A DNA stretch of 64,000 bases, from contig NZ_CP065377.1 of assembly GCF_019967995.1 (NCBI RefSeq), positions 1,612,001-1,676,000 on the forward strand, given 5' to 3'. The DNA comes from Faecalibacterium prausnitzii (GTDB taxonomy: Bacteria; Bacillota; Clostridia; Oscillospirales; Ruminococcaceae). Positions 33,708 through 43,111 of this stretch are shown here, in pieces (within the stretch, counting starts at the first letter, position 1; every line of letters starts with the position of its first letter). Below the pieces are notes generated by a model. The model was given only the letters and a program-made list of their open reading frames with translations. It was not told where the DNA came from and did not search any database. A program made the translations under genes and the position numbers.

Positions 33708-34844
33708 TTATTCCTCCAATGCCAGCGCACGGACCGCCTTTACGGCGCACTGCACCTCGGCTTCGGTGTTCTGGTGCGAAAAGCTGAACCGCACCACGCC
33801 CTGCTCCACGGTGCCCAGCGCCCGGTGCATCTGCGGGGCACAGTGAGCACCGGCCCGCACACAGATGCCGTATTCCTCCCAGAGCGCATCCGCCACACGG
33901 GCGGAGTCCTCTCCGGCAAGGTTCAGCGAGACGATCGGCGCACGGGGGGCTGCCAGCGTTCCGTACAGAACGACGCCGGGGATCTCCCGGACGCCCTCCC
34001 AGAACGACCGGGTCAGTGCCATTTCTCTGGCGTGCAGCGCCTCGACCCCCTGTTCCAGCAGCCAGCGCACCCCGGCCCCCAGCCCGGCAAGGCCGGGGAC
34101 ATTCAGCGTACCGGCTTCCAGCGCCGTGGGCATCTCCGCAGGGTGGGCTTCGGCAAAGCTGTGCACCCCGCTGCCGCCCACAACGAGCGGCGCGACCCGC
34201 AGCCCCGGCCGGACATACAGCCCGCCGGTGCCCTGCGGGCCCATCAGCCCCTTGTGCCCGGTAAAGCACAGCACATCAATGCCGAGGGCCTGCACGTCGA
34301 TGGGCAGACTTCCCGCCGTCTGGGCAGCGTCCACGAGCAGCAGAAGGCCGTGCTTTTTTGCCACCTGTGCCACAAAGGGCAGGTCGGTGGCATGGCCGGT
34401 CACATTCGACGCCCCGGTGACGACGATCGCTCTGGTGTTGGGCCGGACCAGCTGCTCGAACTGCTCGTACCGCAGAACAGCGCGGTCGTCCACGCCCACA
34501 AAGCTGAGCTGCACCCCCTGTTCCCGCAGGCGGTAGAGAGGCCGCAGCACCGAATTGTGCTCGCAGACCGTTGCAATGACATGGTCGCCGGGCGAAAGCA
34601 GCCCGCCGATGACGGTGTTGAGCGCCTGGGTGGCGTTGGCCGCAAAGGCGATGCAGGCCGGGTCCTCTGCGTGGAAGAGCTCTGCCAGCGCCGTGCGCGT
34701 GTCGTAAACGATGCGGGCCGCGTGAAGGGTCGGTTCATGCGCCCCGCGTCCGGGGTTGCCCGCCGTTTGCAAAGCCGCGAGCATCGCCTGCCCCACCACC
34801 GGCGGCTTTTGCAGTGTGGTGGCAGCATGATCGAGGTAGATCAC
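33708..34844 (-). CDS. Class V aminotransferase/cysteine desulfurase-like (selenium delivery)
   Basis: A 378-residue PLP enzyme. YLDHAATT opens the fold, H-N at the CEHNSVLR loop, the PLP lysine is K198 (FTGHKGLMGPQ) and C335 lies in the RAGAHCAP loop. The fold resembles SufS/CsdA-type desulfurases, which release sulfur or selenium from cysteine or selenocysteine. In this operon it probably feeds selenium to SelD or YedF. Start overlaps the yedF stop (ATGA). Confidence 0.87.
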   Translation of the reverse strand: MIYLDHAATTLQKPPVVGQAMLAALQTAGNPGRGAHEPTLHAARIVYDTRTALAELFHAEDPACIAFAANATQALNTVIGGLLSPGDHVIATVCEHNSVLRPLYRLREQGVQLSFVGVDDRAVLRYEQFEQLVRPNTRAIVVTGASNVTGHATDLPFVAQVAKKHGLLLLVDAAQTAGSLPIDVQALGIDVLCFTGHKGLMGPQGTGGLYVRPGLRVAPLVVGGSGVHSFAEAHPAEMPTALEAGTLNVPGLAGLGAGVRWLLEQGVEALHAREMALTRSFWEGVREIPGVVLYGTLAAPRAPIVSLNLAGEDSARVADALWEEYGICVRAGAHCAPQMHRALGTVEQGVVRFSFSHQNTEAEVQCAVKAVRALALEE

Positions 34845-35446
34845 GGCTTGACCACGTTCCCGGCATTCAGCATTTTTTCCGCAATGACGTACATATTCGT
34901 CACGGTGCCGATGCGCAGTTTCTCCGTCAGACCGTAGAAATTCAGGCAGGTGCCGCAGGTCAGGATCTCCACGCCCTCAGCTTCCAGCACCTTGAGGTCT
35001 TCCAGCATCGGGGAGCCTTCGCAGGTCAGGTGCGCGCCGCCGTTATAAAACAAAATGGTCCTTGGCAGCTTCTCCTGCTGGGTCAGCGAGAAGACGAACG
35101 CCTTGAGCAGGGTCTTGCCCAGCTCCTCGGCCCCCTCGCCCATCGTTTCCGCTGCGATGGCCACCACGGTATCGGTGCGGGCATCGGGTGTGCAGACGGC
35201 AGGCTCTTCGGCCGCAGCGGAGGCATCGCCCACCGTGAACCGGACACGGTACTCCCGCTCGGCCAGCTTCTCCGCGCTGGAGCCATAGCCCTTCTGCTGC
35301 GCCATCTTGGTCAGGTTCTGGACGGCGATCTCATTGTCCACCAAAACCTCCACCTCGCCTGCACCGTTCAGCGCAGCGATGGCCTTTTTTGCCTTGACAA
35401 CGGGAAGCGGGCAGGCATCCCCGCGTGCATCTACGTTCAACATCAT
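34841..35446 (-). CDS. yedF: YedF, sulfurtransferase-like selenium metabolism protein
   Basis: A 201-residue protein. Residues 1-70 are a TusA/SirA domain with the conserved C12 (RGDACPLPVVKAKKAI). Residues ~88-200 are a DsrE/F-like domain with a second Cys pair in GVEILTCGTCLNFYGL. It is thought to carry selenium or sulfur as a perselenide/persulfide between desulfurase and acceptor. It sits between selD and the aminotransferase gene. Confidence 0.9.
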   Translation of the reverse strand: MMLNVDARGDACPLPVVKAKKAIAALNGAGEVEVLVDNEIAVQNLTKMAQQKGYGSSAEKLAEREYRVRFTVGDASAAAEEPAVCTPDARTDTVVAIAAETMGEGAEELGKTLLKAFVFSLTQQEKLPRTILFYNGGAHLTCEGSPMLEDLKVLEAEGVEILTCGTCLNFYGLTEKLRIGTVTNMYVIAEKMLNAGNVVKP

Positions 35447-35458
35447 CGTTCTATCCTT

Positions 35459-36490
35459 TCAATACTTCACTGTGATCTCCGTGGACTGTGCATCCCGGAT
35501 CTCGCCCACGATGGCGGCAGGCAGGCCCGCCGCACACAGTTCCTGCGCCAGCGCCTCCGCCTTCTGCGGGGCCGCCGCCAGCAGCAGCCCGCCGGACGTC
35601 TGCGGGTCGAACAGGATCTCTTCCATCGGGAAAGGCACGTTCTCAAACCGAACGAACGGGCCGGTATGGTTGCGGTTGCGCTGCCCGGCAGCGGTGTACA
35701 GGCAGGCGTCCGCCGCCTCCCATGCGCCGGGCAGCACCGGCACAGCTCTGGCATCCACGACGCAGGAGAGCCGCCCGCCCATCATCTCGTGCAGGTGGCC
35801 GAGGAAGCTGAAGCCCGTCACATCCGTTGCAGCGTGGACCTCATACTTCCGCGCGATCTCTGCCGCTGTCTTGTTCAGCGTCGTCATGGAGCGGATGGCG
35901 GCTTCCATCTGCTCCGGCGCGGCTTCGCCCACACGGTTGGCCGTGCAGATGAGCCCGACGCCCAGCGCCTTGGTCAGAATGAGCTGGTCGCCGGGGCGGC
36001 CGGTGTCGTTGGCGGTCAGGCGGTGCGGGTCCACAAGGCCCGTCACCGAGAGGCCGTATTTGACGCCGGTGTCCGCGATGGAGTGCCCGCCCGCGAGGAT
36101 GCCCCCCGCTTCGGCCACCTTTTCGGCACCGCCGCGCAGGATCTCGCCCAGGACGTTCAGGTCCATGCTCTCCGGGAAGCAGACCAGATTCAGGGCCGTC
36201 TTCACCTCGCCGCCCATCGCATAGACATCGCTGAGGGCGTTGGCTGCGGCGATCTGCCCAAAGGTATAGGGATCATCGACCATGGGCGGGAAAAAATCCA
36301 CCGTCTGCACCAGCGCAAGGTCATCGGTGATGCGGTAGACCGCCGCGTCGTCCTTGCTGTCATAGCCGACCAGCAGGTTTGGGTCCTGCTCGCCGCGCGG
36401 CAGCTTTTCCAGAATGCGGCTCAGCACCCCCGCGCCGAGTTTGGCGGTGCAGCCGCCGCCTGTACAGAACACGATCTTTTCTTCGTTCAT
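35459..36490 (-). CDS. selD: Selenide, water dikinase (cysteine form)
   Basis: A 343-residue enzyme that makes monoselenophosphate from selenide and ATP. The N-terminal GGGCTAKLG has Cys at position 14 where many SelD proteins have Cys or selenocysteine, with Lys17 next to it. [30 protein letters not shown] and DPQTSGGLL are family hallmarks. The ATG at 36490 follows AAGGAG and overlaps the yqeC stop (ATGA). No selA or selB is in the window, so here it may serve the labile selenium cofactor of the hydroxylase. Confidence 0.94.
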   Translation of the reverse strand: MNEEKIVFCTGGGCTAKLGAGVLSRILEKLPRGEQDPNLLVGYDSKDDAAVYRITDDLALVQTVDFFPPMVDDPYTFGQIAAANALSDVYAMGGEVKTALNLVCFPESMDLNVLGEILRGGAEKVAEAGGILAGGHSIADTGVKYGLSVTGLVDPHRLTANDTGRPGDQLILTKALGVGLICTANRVGEAAPEQMEAAIRSMTTLNKTAAEIARKYEVHAATDVTGFSFLGHLHEMMGGRLSCVVDARAVPVLPGAWEAADACLYTAAGQRNRNHTGPFVRFENVPFPMEEILFDPQTSGGLLLAAAPQKAEALAQELCAAGLPAAIVGEIRDAQSTEITVKY

Positions 36491-37194
36491 TCGGCTCGTT
36501 CTCCTTTTGCAAAATGCGTCAGAACGCTTTGCACATGGTATCGTTCCCACAGGATGGTCCGGGTCGTCTCGCCCAGCGCCCGCCGGGCGGGGTCGTCCGC
36601 CTGGTTGAGCACCGCATAAAACGCCCGCTCTCCCACCAGCTTCCGCCCACCGGCTTCGCTGGCCAGCAGTGCAGCCAGAAGCTCCGGCGTCAGGGGGGCG
36701 TCCGGTGCGGTATGCAGCAGTGCACAGGCTTCGTCCAGCCGGAAGCAGACCTCCCGCAAAGGGCGGCCCAGAGCTGAAAGCCCGGCCACGGCCAGCACGG
36801 TGTCGCATTCCGGCAGCAGCACCGGTTCCTGCGATGCCGGAGCCTTACAGGGCATCCGTTTCGCGCCGTCGGCTTCCAGAAAAACGGCGTCGGCCTGCGG
36901 CATCCAGCGGTGCAGCACGTCCGGCGGCGGGGCGGTCAGCTTGCCGCAGCCGTCCGGTGTGCCCAGAACGGCATACTCCCCCGCAGCCCAGAGAGCGCTG
37001 CATTCGGCTTCTGTATGGGCCATGTTGTGGTCCGGCTGCCGGATGTGGGTCGTGGTCGCGGCCAGCACCCGCCAGCCCTTGCGGGCGCAGTGGGCCGACA
37101 GCTGATAGAGCAGCGTCGTTTTTCCGCCGCCGCCCACCAGCGAGACGACATGGCCCTTTTCAGCCAGAAATGGGAACTGTGCTTCGGACAGCAT
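36487..37194 (-). CDS. yqeC: YqeC, selenium-dependent hydroxylase accessory protein
   Basis: A 235-residue P-loop protein ([16 protein letters not shown], residues ~17-32) with [15 protein letters not shown] at about 105-119, typical of YqeC. It occurs only with selenium-dependent molybdenum hydroxylases. The role is unknown; the P-loop suggests nucleotide-driven cofactor handling. Its ATG immediately follows the stop of the large subunit gene. Confidence 0.9.
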   Translation of the reverse strand: MLSEAQFPFLAEKGHVVSLVGGGGKTTLLYQLSAHCARKGWRVLAATTTHIRQPDHNMAHTEAECSALWAAGEYAVLGTPDGCGKLTAPPPDVLHRWMPQADAVFLEADGAKRMPCKAPASQEPVLLPECDTVLAVAGLSALGRPLREVCFRLDEACALLHTAPDAPLTPELLAALLASEAGGRKLVGERAFYAVLNQADDPARRALGETTRTILWERYHVQSVLTHFAKGERAE

Positions 37195-39483
37195 TCAGCG
37201 GGTTTCCTCCACGGCCATGGCAATCTGTTCCGGGGTAATGGGCAGCTCATAGAAGCGGGTGCCGATGGCGTTGTACACTGCATCTGCAATGGCGGGCAGC
37301 GGCGTGTTGATGACCACCTCACCGATGGACTTGGCACCAAACGGGCCGTTTGGCTCGTAGCTACTCTCAAACTCCACCCGGATGTGGCCAATGTCCACAC
37401 GGGCGGGGATCTTATACTGCATGAACGAGTTTTCCATCGGCCAGCCTCTGCTGTCGTAGGTGATGTTCTCGGTCAGCGCCATGCCGATGCCCTGCAACAG
37501 GCCGCCTTCGGCCTGCACACGGGTCAGATTGGGGTTGATGGGGGTGCCGCAGTCCACGCAGGCGGCATAATCCACGACCTTGACTTCGCCGGTCTCTTTG
37601 TCCAGCTCGATCTCGGCAGCACCCACCATGTACGGCGGAGGCGACAGGGGCGACGTGTGGGTCTCGGTGACCTCCAGCGGCACCATGTGGCCGAACTGAG
37701 AGGCGAATGCCACCTCGCTCAGAGAGACCTTTTTCGTCGGGTCGGCGTCCACAGAGAGGGTCTTGCCGTCAAAAATCACTTCGCTCTCCTCGCAGTGGAG
37801 CAGCTCCGCGCCCAGCTTGCAGATCTGCGCCCGCAGCTTCAGCGCACACTTTTCGACGGCCTTGCCGGTGACGTAGGTAGTGCTGGACGCATAGGAGCCG
37901 GAGTCGTAGGGCGAGACGTCGGTGTCGGCACCGAACACCATGATGTCGTCCAGCTCACAGTCCAGCACTTCGGCGGCGATCTGCGCCAGGGTGGTGTCGC
38001 AGCCGGTGCCCATATCCGCCGCACCGATGATCAGTGAATAGAAGCCGTCATCGTTGACCTTGAGGGTCGCGCTGCCGACGTCCATGCCCGAAATGCCGGA
38101 CCCCTGCATCGCCATGCCCATGCCGACGGCGCGGACCTTGCCGTTGCCGAGGTCGCGGACAGGATACTTGTTGTCCCAGTCGACCATGTCGTGGACTTTT
38201 TTCAGGCAGCGGTCCAGCGCACAGCTGGTGTTCACTGCGCCGTAGTAGGCGGGCATGACATCGCCTTCCCGGACGATGTTCATCTCGCGGATCTTGAACG
38301 GGTCCATGTGGAGTTTTGCCGCCAGCTCGTTGACAGCAGACTCCACGGCAAACAAGCCCTGCGTTGCGCCGTAGCCGCGGTAGGCACCGGCGGACATGTG
38401 GTTGGTGTACACCACATCGCTGACGAAACGGAAGGCCTCGGCCTTGCCGTACAGCGGGATAGATTTATGGCCCGACAGGCCCACCGTCGTGGGGCCGTGC
38501 TCGCCGTAAGCGCCTGTGTTCGAGAGGGTGTACAGGTCGATGCCGCGCACAAGGCCCTCTTTGGTGGCACCGAGGCGGACGTGCATCTCCATCTCGTGGC
38601 GGGGCGAGGAAGCGGTCTGGCTCTCCTCGCGGGTGAAGATGAGCTTACTGGGCTTTTTGGTCTTCCAGGTGACGAAGGCCGGGTAGATGGCTGAGACCGC
38701 CGTCTGTTTGGCACCAAAGCCGCCGCCGATGCGGGGCTTGATGACGCGGATCATGGATTTGGGGATGTGGAGCGCGTTGGCCACGTTGCGGCGGGTATGG
38801 AAGACGATCTGGGTCGAGCTGAGGATGTTCAGACGGCCGTAGAGGTCCATATAGCAGCAGGTGCGGAAGGTCTCCATCATCGCCTGCTGGCAGGCCTTGG
38901 TGTGATACACATGGTCGATGACCACGTCGCAGTCGGCCAGCACGGCGTCGATGTCGCCGCTGCCGCATTCATCGTGGGCGCAGAGATTGCGCTTGTTGTC
39001 CGCACCCACGGGGCACAGGCTTTCCCAGTTGTCCTCCGGATGGACGAGGATGGGGTTGTCCTTGGCGGTGTGGAAATCCAGCACCGGCTCCAGCACCTCA
39101 TACTCCACCTTGATGAGCTTCATCGCCTTCTCGACGCATTTGTCATCCGCACCAGCCACGATGGCCACGACATCGCCCACAAAGCGGACGTGCCGGTCGA
39201 TGACCAGACGGTCGTAGGGGCTGGCCTCCGGGTAGGTCTGGCCGGCCTGGGTATAGCGGCGGGCGTTCTGGTCCACATCCTCCCAGGTAAAGATGGCCTC
39301 GATGCCAGGCACCTTTTTGGCCACCGTGGTGTTGATGGTCTTGACGATGGCGTTGGGGTGGGGCGAGCGCAGCAGCTTGACGATGAGGCAGTCGGCAGGA
39401 GCGAGATCGTCCATGTACACCGGCTTACCGGTCACGAGCTGCATCGCGTCCTTTTTCCGGAACGGTTTGTTGACGTTTTTCAT
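37195..39483 (-). CDS. Molybdenum hydroxylase large (molybdopterin-binding) subunit
   Basis: A 762-residue subunit of the xanthine oxidase family (XdhA-type). The start at 39483 has GGAGG nine bases upstream and overlaps the Fe-S subunit stop. The N-terminal a/b hammerhead domain (residues ~10-125) precedes the cofactor domains, with GGGFGAKQ at 253-260, AYRGYG at 367-372, QGSGISGMDVG near 455 and GAKSIGE with the likely catalytic Glu722. The accessory genes imply a selenium-containing cofactor. Specificity is not proven; the linked NCS2 permease favours a purine such as xanthine. Confidence 0.92.
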   Translation of the reverse strand: MKNVNKPFRKKDAMQLVTGKPVYMDDLAPADCLIVKLLRSPHPNAIVKTINTTVAKKVPGIEAIFTWEDVDQNARRYTQAGQTYPEASPYDRLVIDRHVRFVGDVVAIVAGADDKCVEKAMKLIKVEYEVLEPVLDFHTAKDNPILVHPEDNWESLCPVGADNKRNLCAHDECGSGDIDAVLADCDVVIDHVYHTKACQQAMMETFRTCCYMDLYGRLNILSSTQIVFHTRRNVANALHIPKSMIRVIKPRIGGGFGAKQTAVSAIYPAFVTWKTKKPSKLIFTREESQTASSPRHEMEMHVRLGATKEGLVRGIDLYTLSNTGAYGEHGPTTVGLSGHKSIPLYGKAEAFRFVSDVVYTNHMSAGAYRGYGATQGLFAVESAVNELAAKLHMDPFKIREMNIVREGDVMPAYYGAVNTSCALDRCLKKVHDMVDWDNKYPVRDLGNGKVRAVGMGMAMQGSGISGMDVGSATLKVNDDGFYSLIIGAADMGTGCDTTLAQIAAEVLDCELDDIMVFGADTDVSPYDSGSYASSTTYVTGKAVEKCALKLRAQICKLGAELLHCEESEVIFDGKTLSVDADPTKKVSLSEVAFASQFGHMVPLEVTETHTSPLSPPPYMVGAAEIELDKETGEVKVVDYAACVDCGTPINPNLTRVQAEGGLLQGIGMALTENITYDSRGWPMENSFMQYKIPARVDIGHIRVEFESSYEPNGPFGAKSIGEVVINTPLPAIADAVYNAIGTRFYELPITPEQIAMAVEETR

Positions 39484-39950
39484 TCGGCGGCCTCCTTCGA
39501 TCGTTTCCATGCGAGAAATGCCTGGATGCCCCGCAGCTGGCCTTCGTAGCCGGAACAGCGGCAGAGGTTGCCCGCAAGGTATTCTTTGATCTCGTCCTCG
39601 GTAGGGTACTCCTTCTCGCGGAAGAGGGCCAGAGCGTTCATGATGAAGCCGGGGTTGCAGAAGCCGCACTGCTCCGCTCCCTGATCCGCGATGAACGCGC
39701 CGAACTCTGCGGCTTCATCCTGCAGGCCCTCCAGTGTGGTGACGCGGTGGCCGTCGGCACGGGCTGCCAGCACCGAGCAGGACAGCACCGGCTTGTCGTC
39801 CAGAAAGACGGTGCACAGGCCGCAGTTGGCGGTCTCGCAGCCGCGCTTGACGCTGTAGCAGCCGTGGCTGCGGACAAAGTCGATGAGCAGAGTATCCGGG
39901 GCGGCCTCGGCGGAAACTCTGGTTCCGTTCAGAATGATGGTGATTTGCAT
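39480..39950 (-). CDS. Molybdenum hydroxylase 2Fe-2S subunit
   Basis: A 156-residue electron-transfer subunit. The first cluster is held by C38, C43, C46 and C58 (plant ferredoxin-like) and the second by C95, C98, C130 and C132 (CGFC, CRC). The start at 39950 has AAGGAG six bases upstream; longer readings are not supported. It passes electrons from the molybdenum site to the FAD subunit. Confidence 0.94.
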   Translation of the reverse strand: MQITIILNGTRVSAEAAPDTLLIDFVRSHGCYSVKRGCETANCGLCTVFLDDKPVLSCSVLAARADGHRVTTLEGLQDEAAEFGAFIADQGAEQCGFCNPGFIMNALALFREKEYPTEDEIKEYLAGNLCRCSGYEGQLRGIQAFLAWKRSKEAAE

Positions 39951-39966
39951 CGTGGTCTCCTTTCCG

Positions 39967-40746
39967 TTACCCTTCCAGCTGGCGGACCGCACGCTTGACC
40001 AGAACTCCGGCCAGATGGTTGCGGTATTCGGCGCTGCCGCGCAGATTGCTCTCGGTCTTGATCGCTGCCCGCACTTCTGCGGCAAAGCGGTCTGCCAGCA
40101 GCTCCGGCGTCTCGGCCGCGTTGGGCGTCAGGTCAAACCGCACTGCCTTGCCCGGCCGGGCACCGATGGCGAAGCGATAGCCCTCGGCCGTTTTGGCGGC
40201 GGCGCAGGTCAGCACCGGGAAATCGGTCTGGCTGTTCCGCACCGACTGGTAGCAGAACGCAGCCGGTTCTTTCGGCACGATCACCCGCACGAGGAGATCC
40301 CGGTCGTAGGGGCGGGCGGCGTACTCGGCCAGCGGCACGATGCCGCCCTTGTACAGCTCCACCGAGGCGTTCAGTGCCAGGAACAGAGTCAGCACATCCG
40401 AGAACCCGAAGCGGCTGTAAATGCTGCCGCCCACGGTGGCAAGGTTGCGCAACTGCACACCCACGATATGCCGCACGGACTCCCGCACTGCTCCGTTCGT
40501 GTATGCGGCCAGCCCGGCGTCCAGCTCCAGCTGCCGCAGGGTGACCATGGCCCCGATGGAGAACTGCTCCTCCGTCTCCTCGATGGTATCCAGCCCCAGA
40601 CCGGACAGATCAATGGCGGTGCCGACGTTGATCTTTTCCATCTTGAGCCAGATCATGCCGCCGATGACCCGATTGTTCTTTTTCTGGTTGAGCTGCCAGG
40701 CTTCTTCAAGACTTTCCGCTCGTTTGTATTCCCGGATCGTCATCAT
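39967..40746 (-). CDS. Molybdenum hydroxylase FAD-binding subunit
   Basis: A 259-residue subunit with the FAD_binding_5 fold (VIGGMIWL, then GAMVTLRQLE, and the RNLATVGGSIYSRFGFSDVL loop) and a C-terminal CO dehydrogenase flavoprotein domain. First gene of the ten-gene operon. GAGAGG precedes a double ATG. Confidence 0.9.
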   Translation of the reverse strand: MMTIREYKRAESLEEAWQLNQKKNNRVIGGMIWLKMEKINVGTAIDLSGLGLDTIEETEEQFSIGAMVTLRQLELDAGLAAYTNGAVRESVRHIVGVQLRNLATVGGSIYSRFGFSDVLTLFLALNASVELYKGGIVPLAEYAARPYDRDLLVRVIVPKEPAAFCYQSVRNSQTDFPVLTCAAAKTAEGYRFAIGARPGKAVRFDLTPNAAETPELLADRFAAEVRAAIKTESNLRGSAEYRNHLAGVLVKRAVRQLEG

Positions 40747-40798
40747 ACGCAGTACCTCTCTTTTTTGCTGTTTACTTTTATTTTAACACATTTTTCGC

Positions 40799-40804
40799 TA
40801 TAAT
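40799..40804 (+). promoter_or_regulatory. -10 element before the MobA-like gene
   Basis: A consensus TATAAT lies in the divergent region between the hydroxylase operon and the MobA-like gene. No good -35 is seen at 16-18 bases, so the promoter may need an activator. Confidence 0.4.
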
Positions 40805-40890
40805 ACCACTAGAATTATCGGTTCCGTCCGCCCTGCGCTGCCGCCGTGCTCCCAGGGGAGAAGCGGAACCGTCAACGCGGAGGGATCCAC

Positions 40891-41532
40891 ATGTCTGAAA
40901 CTTCTCGCCCGATCGGGTGTGTCATCATGGCGTCCGGGCTGGCCCGGCGGTTTGGCTCCAACAAGCTGCTGGCCGATTTCGGCGGGCGGCCGCTGCTCTG
41001 CCGGGCACTGGACGCCACAGATACCCCGCAGCTGGCCTGCCGCATCGTCGTGACGCGGTCGGCAGAGGTGGAAACGCTCTGCCAAACGCTGGGGGTGGCC
41101 TGCCTGCGCCACGCACTGCCGGGCCGGAACGATACCGTCCGGCTGGGGCTGGAAGCACTGCTCACTCTTCAGCCCGGCCTTGCGGGCTGCATCTTCCTGC
41201 CCGGCGACCAGCCCCTGCTGCGGCGGGAGACGGTCGAGGCTCTGGTGTGCGCCTTTGCGGCCGACACCCGGACACAAAAAGAAACAGAGCGGGCGATCTT
41301 CCGGCTGGCGTTCCAGGCCGAAAACGACCCGGAACCGCTTGTCGGAAGCCCCGTTCTGTTTGGATGCGGTTATTTTTCCGCCCTGCGCACCCTGCCCGAA
41401 GGCAAAGGCGGCAGTGTGCTGCTCCGGCGTTACCCGGAGCGGGTCTGCAATGTGTTCACCGCAGACCGTGCAGAGCTTCTGGACGCGGACACACCGGAGG
41501 CCCTGCGGGAACTAAAACAGTTTTTGATCTGA
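40891..41532 (+). CDS. MobA-like nucleotidyltransferase (MocA/YgfJ type)
   Basis: A 213-residue protein starting at 40891 with GGAGGGATCC before it. CVIMASGLARRFGSNKLLADF is the nucleotide-binding motif of MobA-like transferases, and FLPGDQPLL holds the metal-binding aspartate. Members linked to molybdenum hydroxylases make molybdopterin cytosine dinucleotide. It is divergent from the hydroxylase operon and converges on the permease gene with only nine bases between stops and no terminator. Confidence 0.88.
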   Translation: MSETSRPIGCVIMASGLARRFGSNKLLADFGGRPLLCRALDATDTPQLACRIVVTRSAEVETLCQTLGVACLRHALPGRNDTVRLGLEALLTLQPGLAGCIFLPGDQPLLRRETVEALVCAFAADTRTQKETERAIFRLAFQAENDPEPLVGSPVLFGCGYFSALRTLPEGKGGSVLLRRYPERVCNVFTADRAELLDADTPEALRELKQFLI

Positions 41533-41541
41533 AGAGGAAGC

Positions 41542-42942
41542 TCAGGCGTTCTCTTCGTCCTTGGGCAGCAGAACGTTGAGCACGATGGCCACGAAGGCTG
41601 CGGGGACGATGCCGGACTCGCCGCAGATCAGCTGGAACAGCTGCGGCGTATGGGCCAGAATGCTGGCATTGGCACCCATGCCGTAGCCCACGCCCAGCGC
41701 CACCGAAACGATGGTCAGGGTGCGCGGGGTCATCTTTTCCTTCGTGATGAGCTGGATGCCCGACACCACGATGGAAGAGAACATCATGACGGCTGCACCG
41801 CCCAGAACGGCCTGGGGCATGATGGAGACCAGTGCGCCCAGCTTGGGGATGAGGCCGCAGAGGATCAGGAAGATGGCACCGGTCGCCAGTGCACCGCGGT
41901 TGACGACCTTGGTCATGGCCACCAGACCAACGTTCTGGCTGAAGGAAGTGTTGGGCAGGACGCCGAAGCAGGCGGCAAAGGAGGAACCCAGACCGTCGCA
42001 GATGACGCCGCCGGACAGCTCCTTATCGGTCGCCTCGCGGCCCATGCCGCCCTCCATCACGCCGGAGATGTCGCCGACGGTCTCAACGGCCGTGACGATG
42101 AACATGATGAGCACCGGCAGGATGGCGCGCATATCGAAGACGATTTTGACCGGGACGAGCTTGGGGATGGCGAACCAGCTGGCCTGCGCGACCTTATTCC
42201 AGTTCAGGACCCATGCCTTGGTGAACTCCACACCGTCGGCGGTGACACCGGTGGTGGGCAGGACAAAGCCCATGATGAAAGCGGCAATGTAACCGGCCAC
42301 AATGCCGATGAGGATGGAGGAAGAGCTCAAAAAGCCATTGGTCCAGTGCTTGAAGAACAGGATGACCACCAGCACGAAGACGGCCAGCAGCAGGTTCTCC
42401 ATGGAGCCGAAGTCCTTGGCTGCGTTACCGCCGCCGAAGGAGTTGACACCGACCGAGATCAGCGACAGACCGATGGACAGCACGACCGTGCCCGTGACCA
42501 CCGAGGGGAAGAACTTGCGCAGAGGCTTGAGGAAGAAGCCCAGCACCGTTTCGAACAGGCCGCCCAGGATGGACGCACCCATGATGGCACCATAGGCCAG
42601 CACACCGCCGCCCATGGAAGCCGCGACGCTGTTGAACACGCCCAGGAAGCCGGAGCTGGTGCCCATGATGATGGGGACCTGACCGCCGACCGGGCCGATG
42701 GAAAACAGCTGCACCAGCGTGACGATGCCGGCCACGAACATGGCGTTCTGCAGCAGGCTGATCTGCAGGTCGGCGAACTCGCCGCCCGCCAGACCGCAGG
42801 CGCTCGTGATGATGAGCAGCGGGGTCAGGTTGCCGACGAACATGGCGAACACATGCTGCAGGCCCAGCGGGATCGCCTGGCGAAGGGGCATCTTGGCTTT
42901 GAAGTCGTAAGCCGCCTTCTCCAACTCAATATTTTTGATCAT
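41542..42942 (-). CDS. NCS2 family xanthine/uracil permease
   Basis: A 466-residue membrane protein with about 14 helices. The motif PNTSFSQNVGLVAMT and VTAVETVGDISG are hallmarks of purine members of nucleobase:cation symporter 2. It likely imports xanthine or urate for the adjacent hydroxylase. The gene has AAAGGAG before the ATG and a -10 TATAAT near 42995; no purine riboswitch was seen upstream. Confidence 0.9.
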   Translation of the reverse strand: MIKNIELEKAAYDFKAKMPLRQAIPLGLQHVFAMFVGNLTPLLIITSACGLAGGEFADLQISLLQNAMFVAGIVTLVQLFSIGPVGGQVPIIMGTSSGFLGVFNSVAASMGGGVLAYGAIMGASILGGLFETVLGFFLKPLRKFFPSVVTGTVVLSIGLSLISVGVNSFGGGNAAKDFGSMENLLLAVFVLVVILFFKHWTNGFLSSSSILIGIVAGYIAAFIMGFVLPTTGVTADGVEFTKAWVLNWNKVAQASWFAIPKLVPVKIVFDMRAILPVLIMFIVTAVETVGDISGVMEGGMGREATDKELSGGVICDGLGSSFAACFGVLPNTSFSQNVGLVAMTKVVNRGALATGAIFLILCGLIPKLGALVSIMPQAVLGGAAVMMFSSIVVSGIQLITKEKMTPRTLTIVSVALGVGYGMGANASILAHTPQLFQLICGESGIVPAAFVAIVLNVLLPKDEENA

Positions 42943-43068
42943 AAACTTCTCCTTTGAACAAACCGGTTTTCAAACGACAGAAATCATTATAACAAAGCCT
43001 GTGTCGAATTGGGAGAGGGCTTGTTGTCTTTTTGTTCACTTTTTGTTCATAAGTCATACTTTACCAGC

Positions 43069-43107
43069 AAAAATGTCCGCACATGAGATACAAGTGCGGA
43101 CATTTTT
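43069..43107. terminator. Bidirectional intrinsic terminator
   Basis: AAAAATGTCCGCAC pairs with GTGCGGACATTTTT. On the minus strand it ends the SPOCS/LysM gene. Confidence 0.9.
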
Positions 43108-43111
43108 ATGG

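Noticed and set aside
32422..34269. A 615-residue XdhC reading
   Set aside because: Residues before 33453 lie in another frame of the aminotransferase and DUF3343 genes and look like a shadow; the ATG at 33453 has GGAGA upstream.
35459..36490. Selenocysteine codon in selD
   Set aside because: The codon at the catalytic position is TGC, so SelD is the Cys form; no in-frame TGA is present.
42943..43068. Purine riboswitch before the NCS2 permease
   Set aside because: No P1-P2-P3 consensus; only a -10 element and a short leader are seen.
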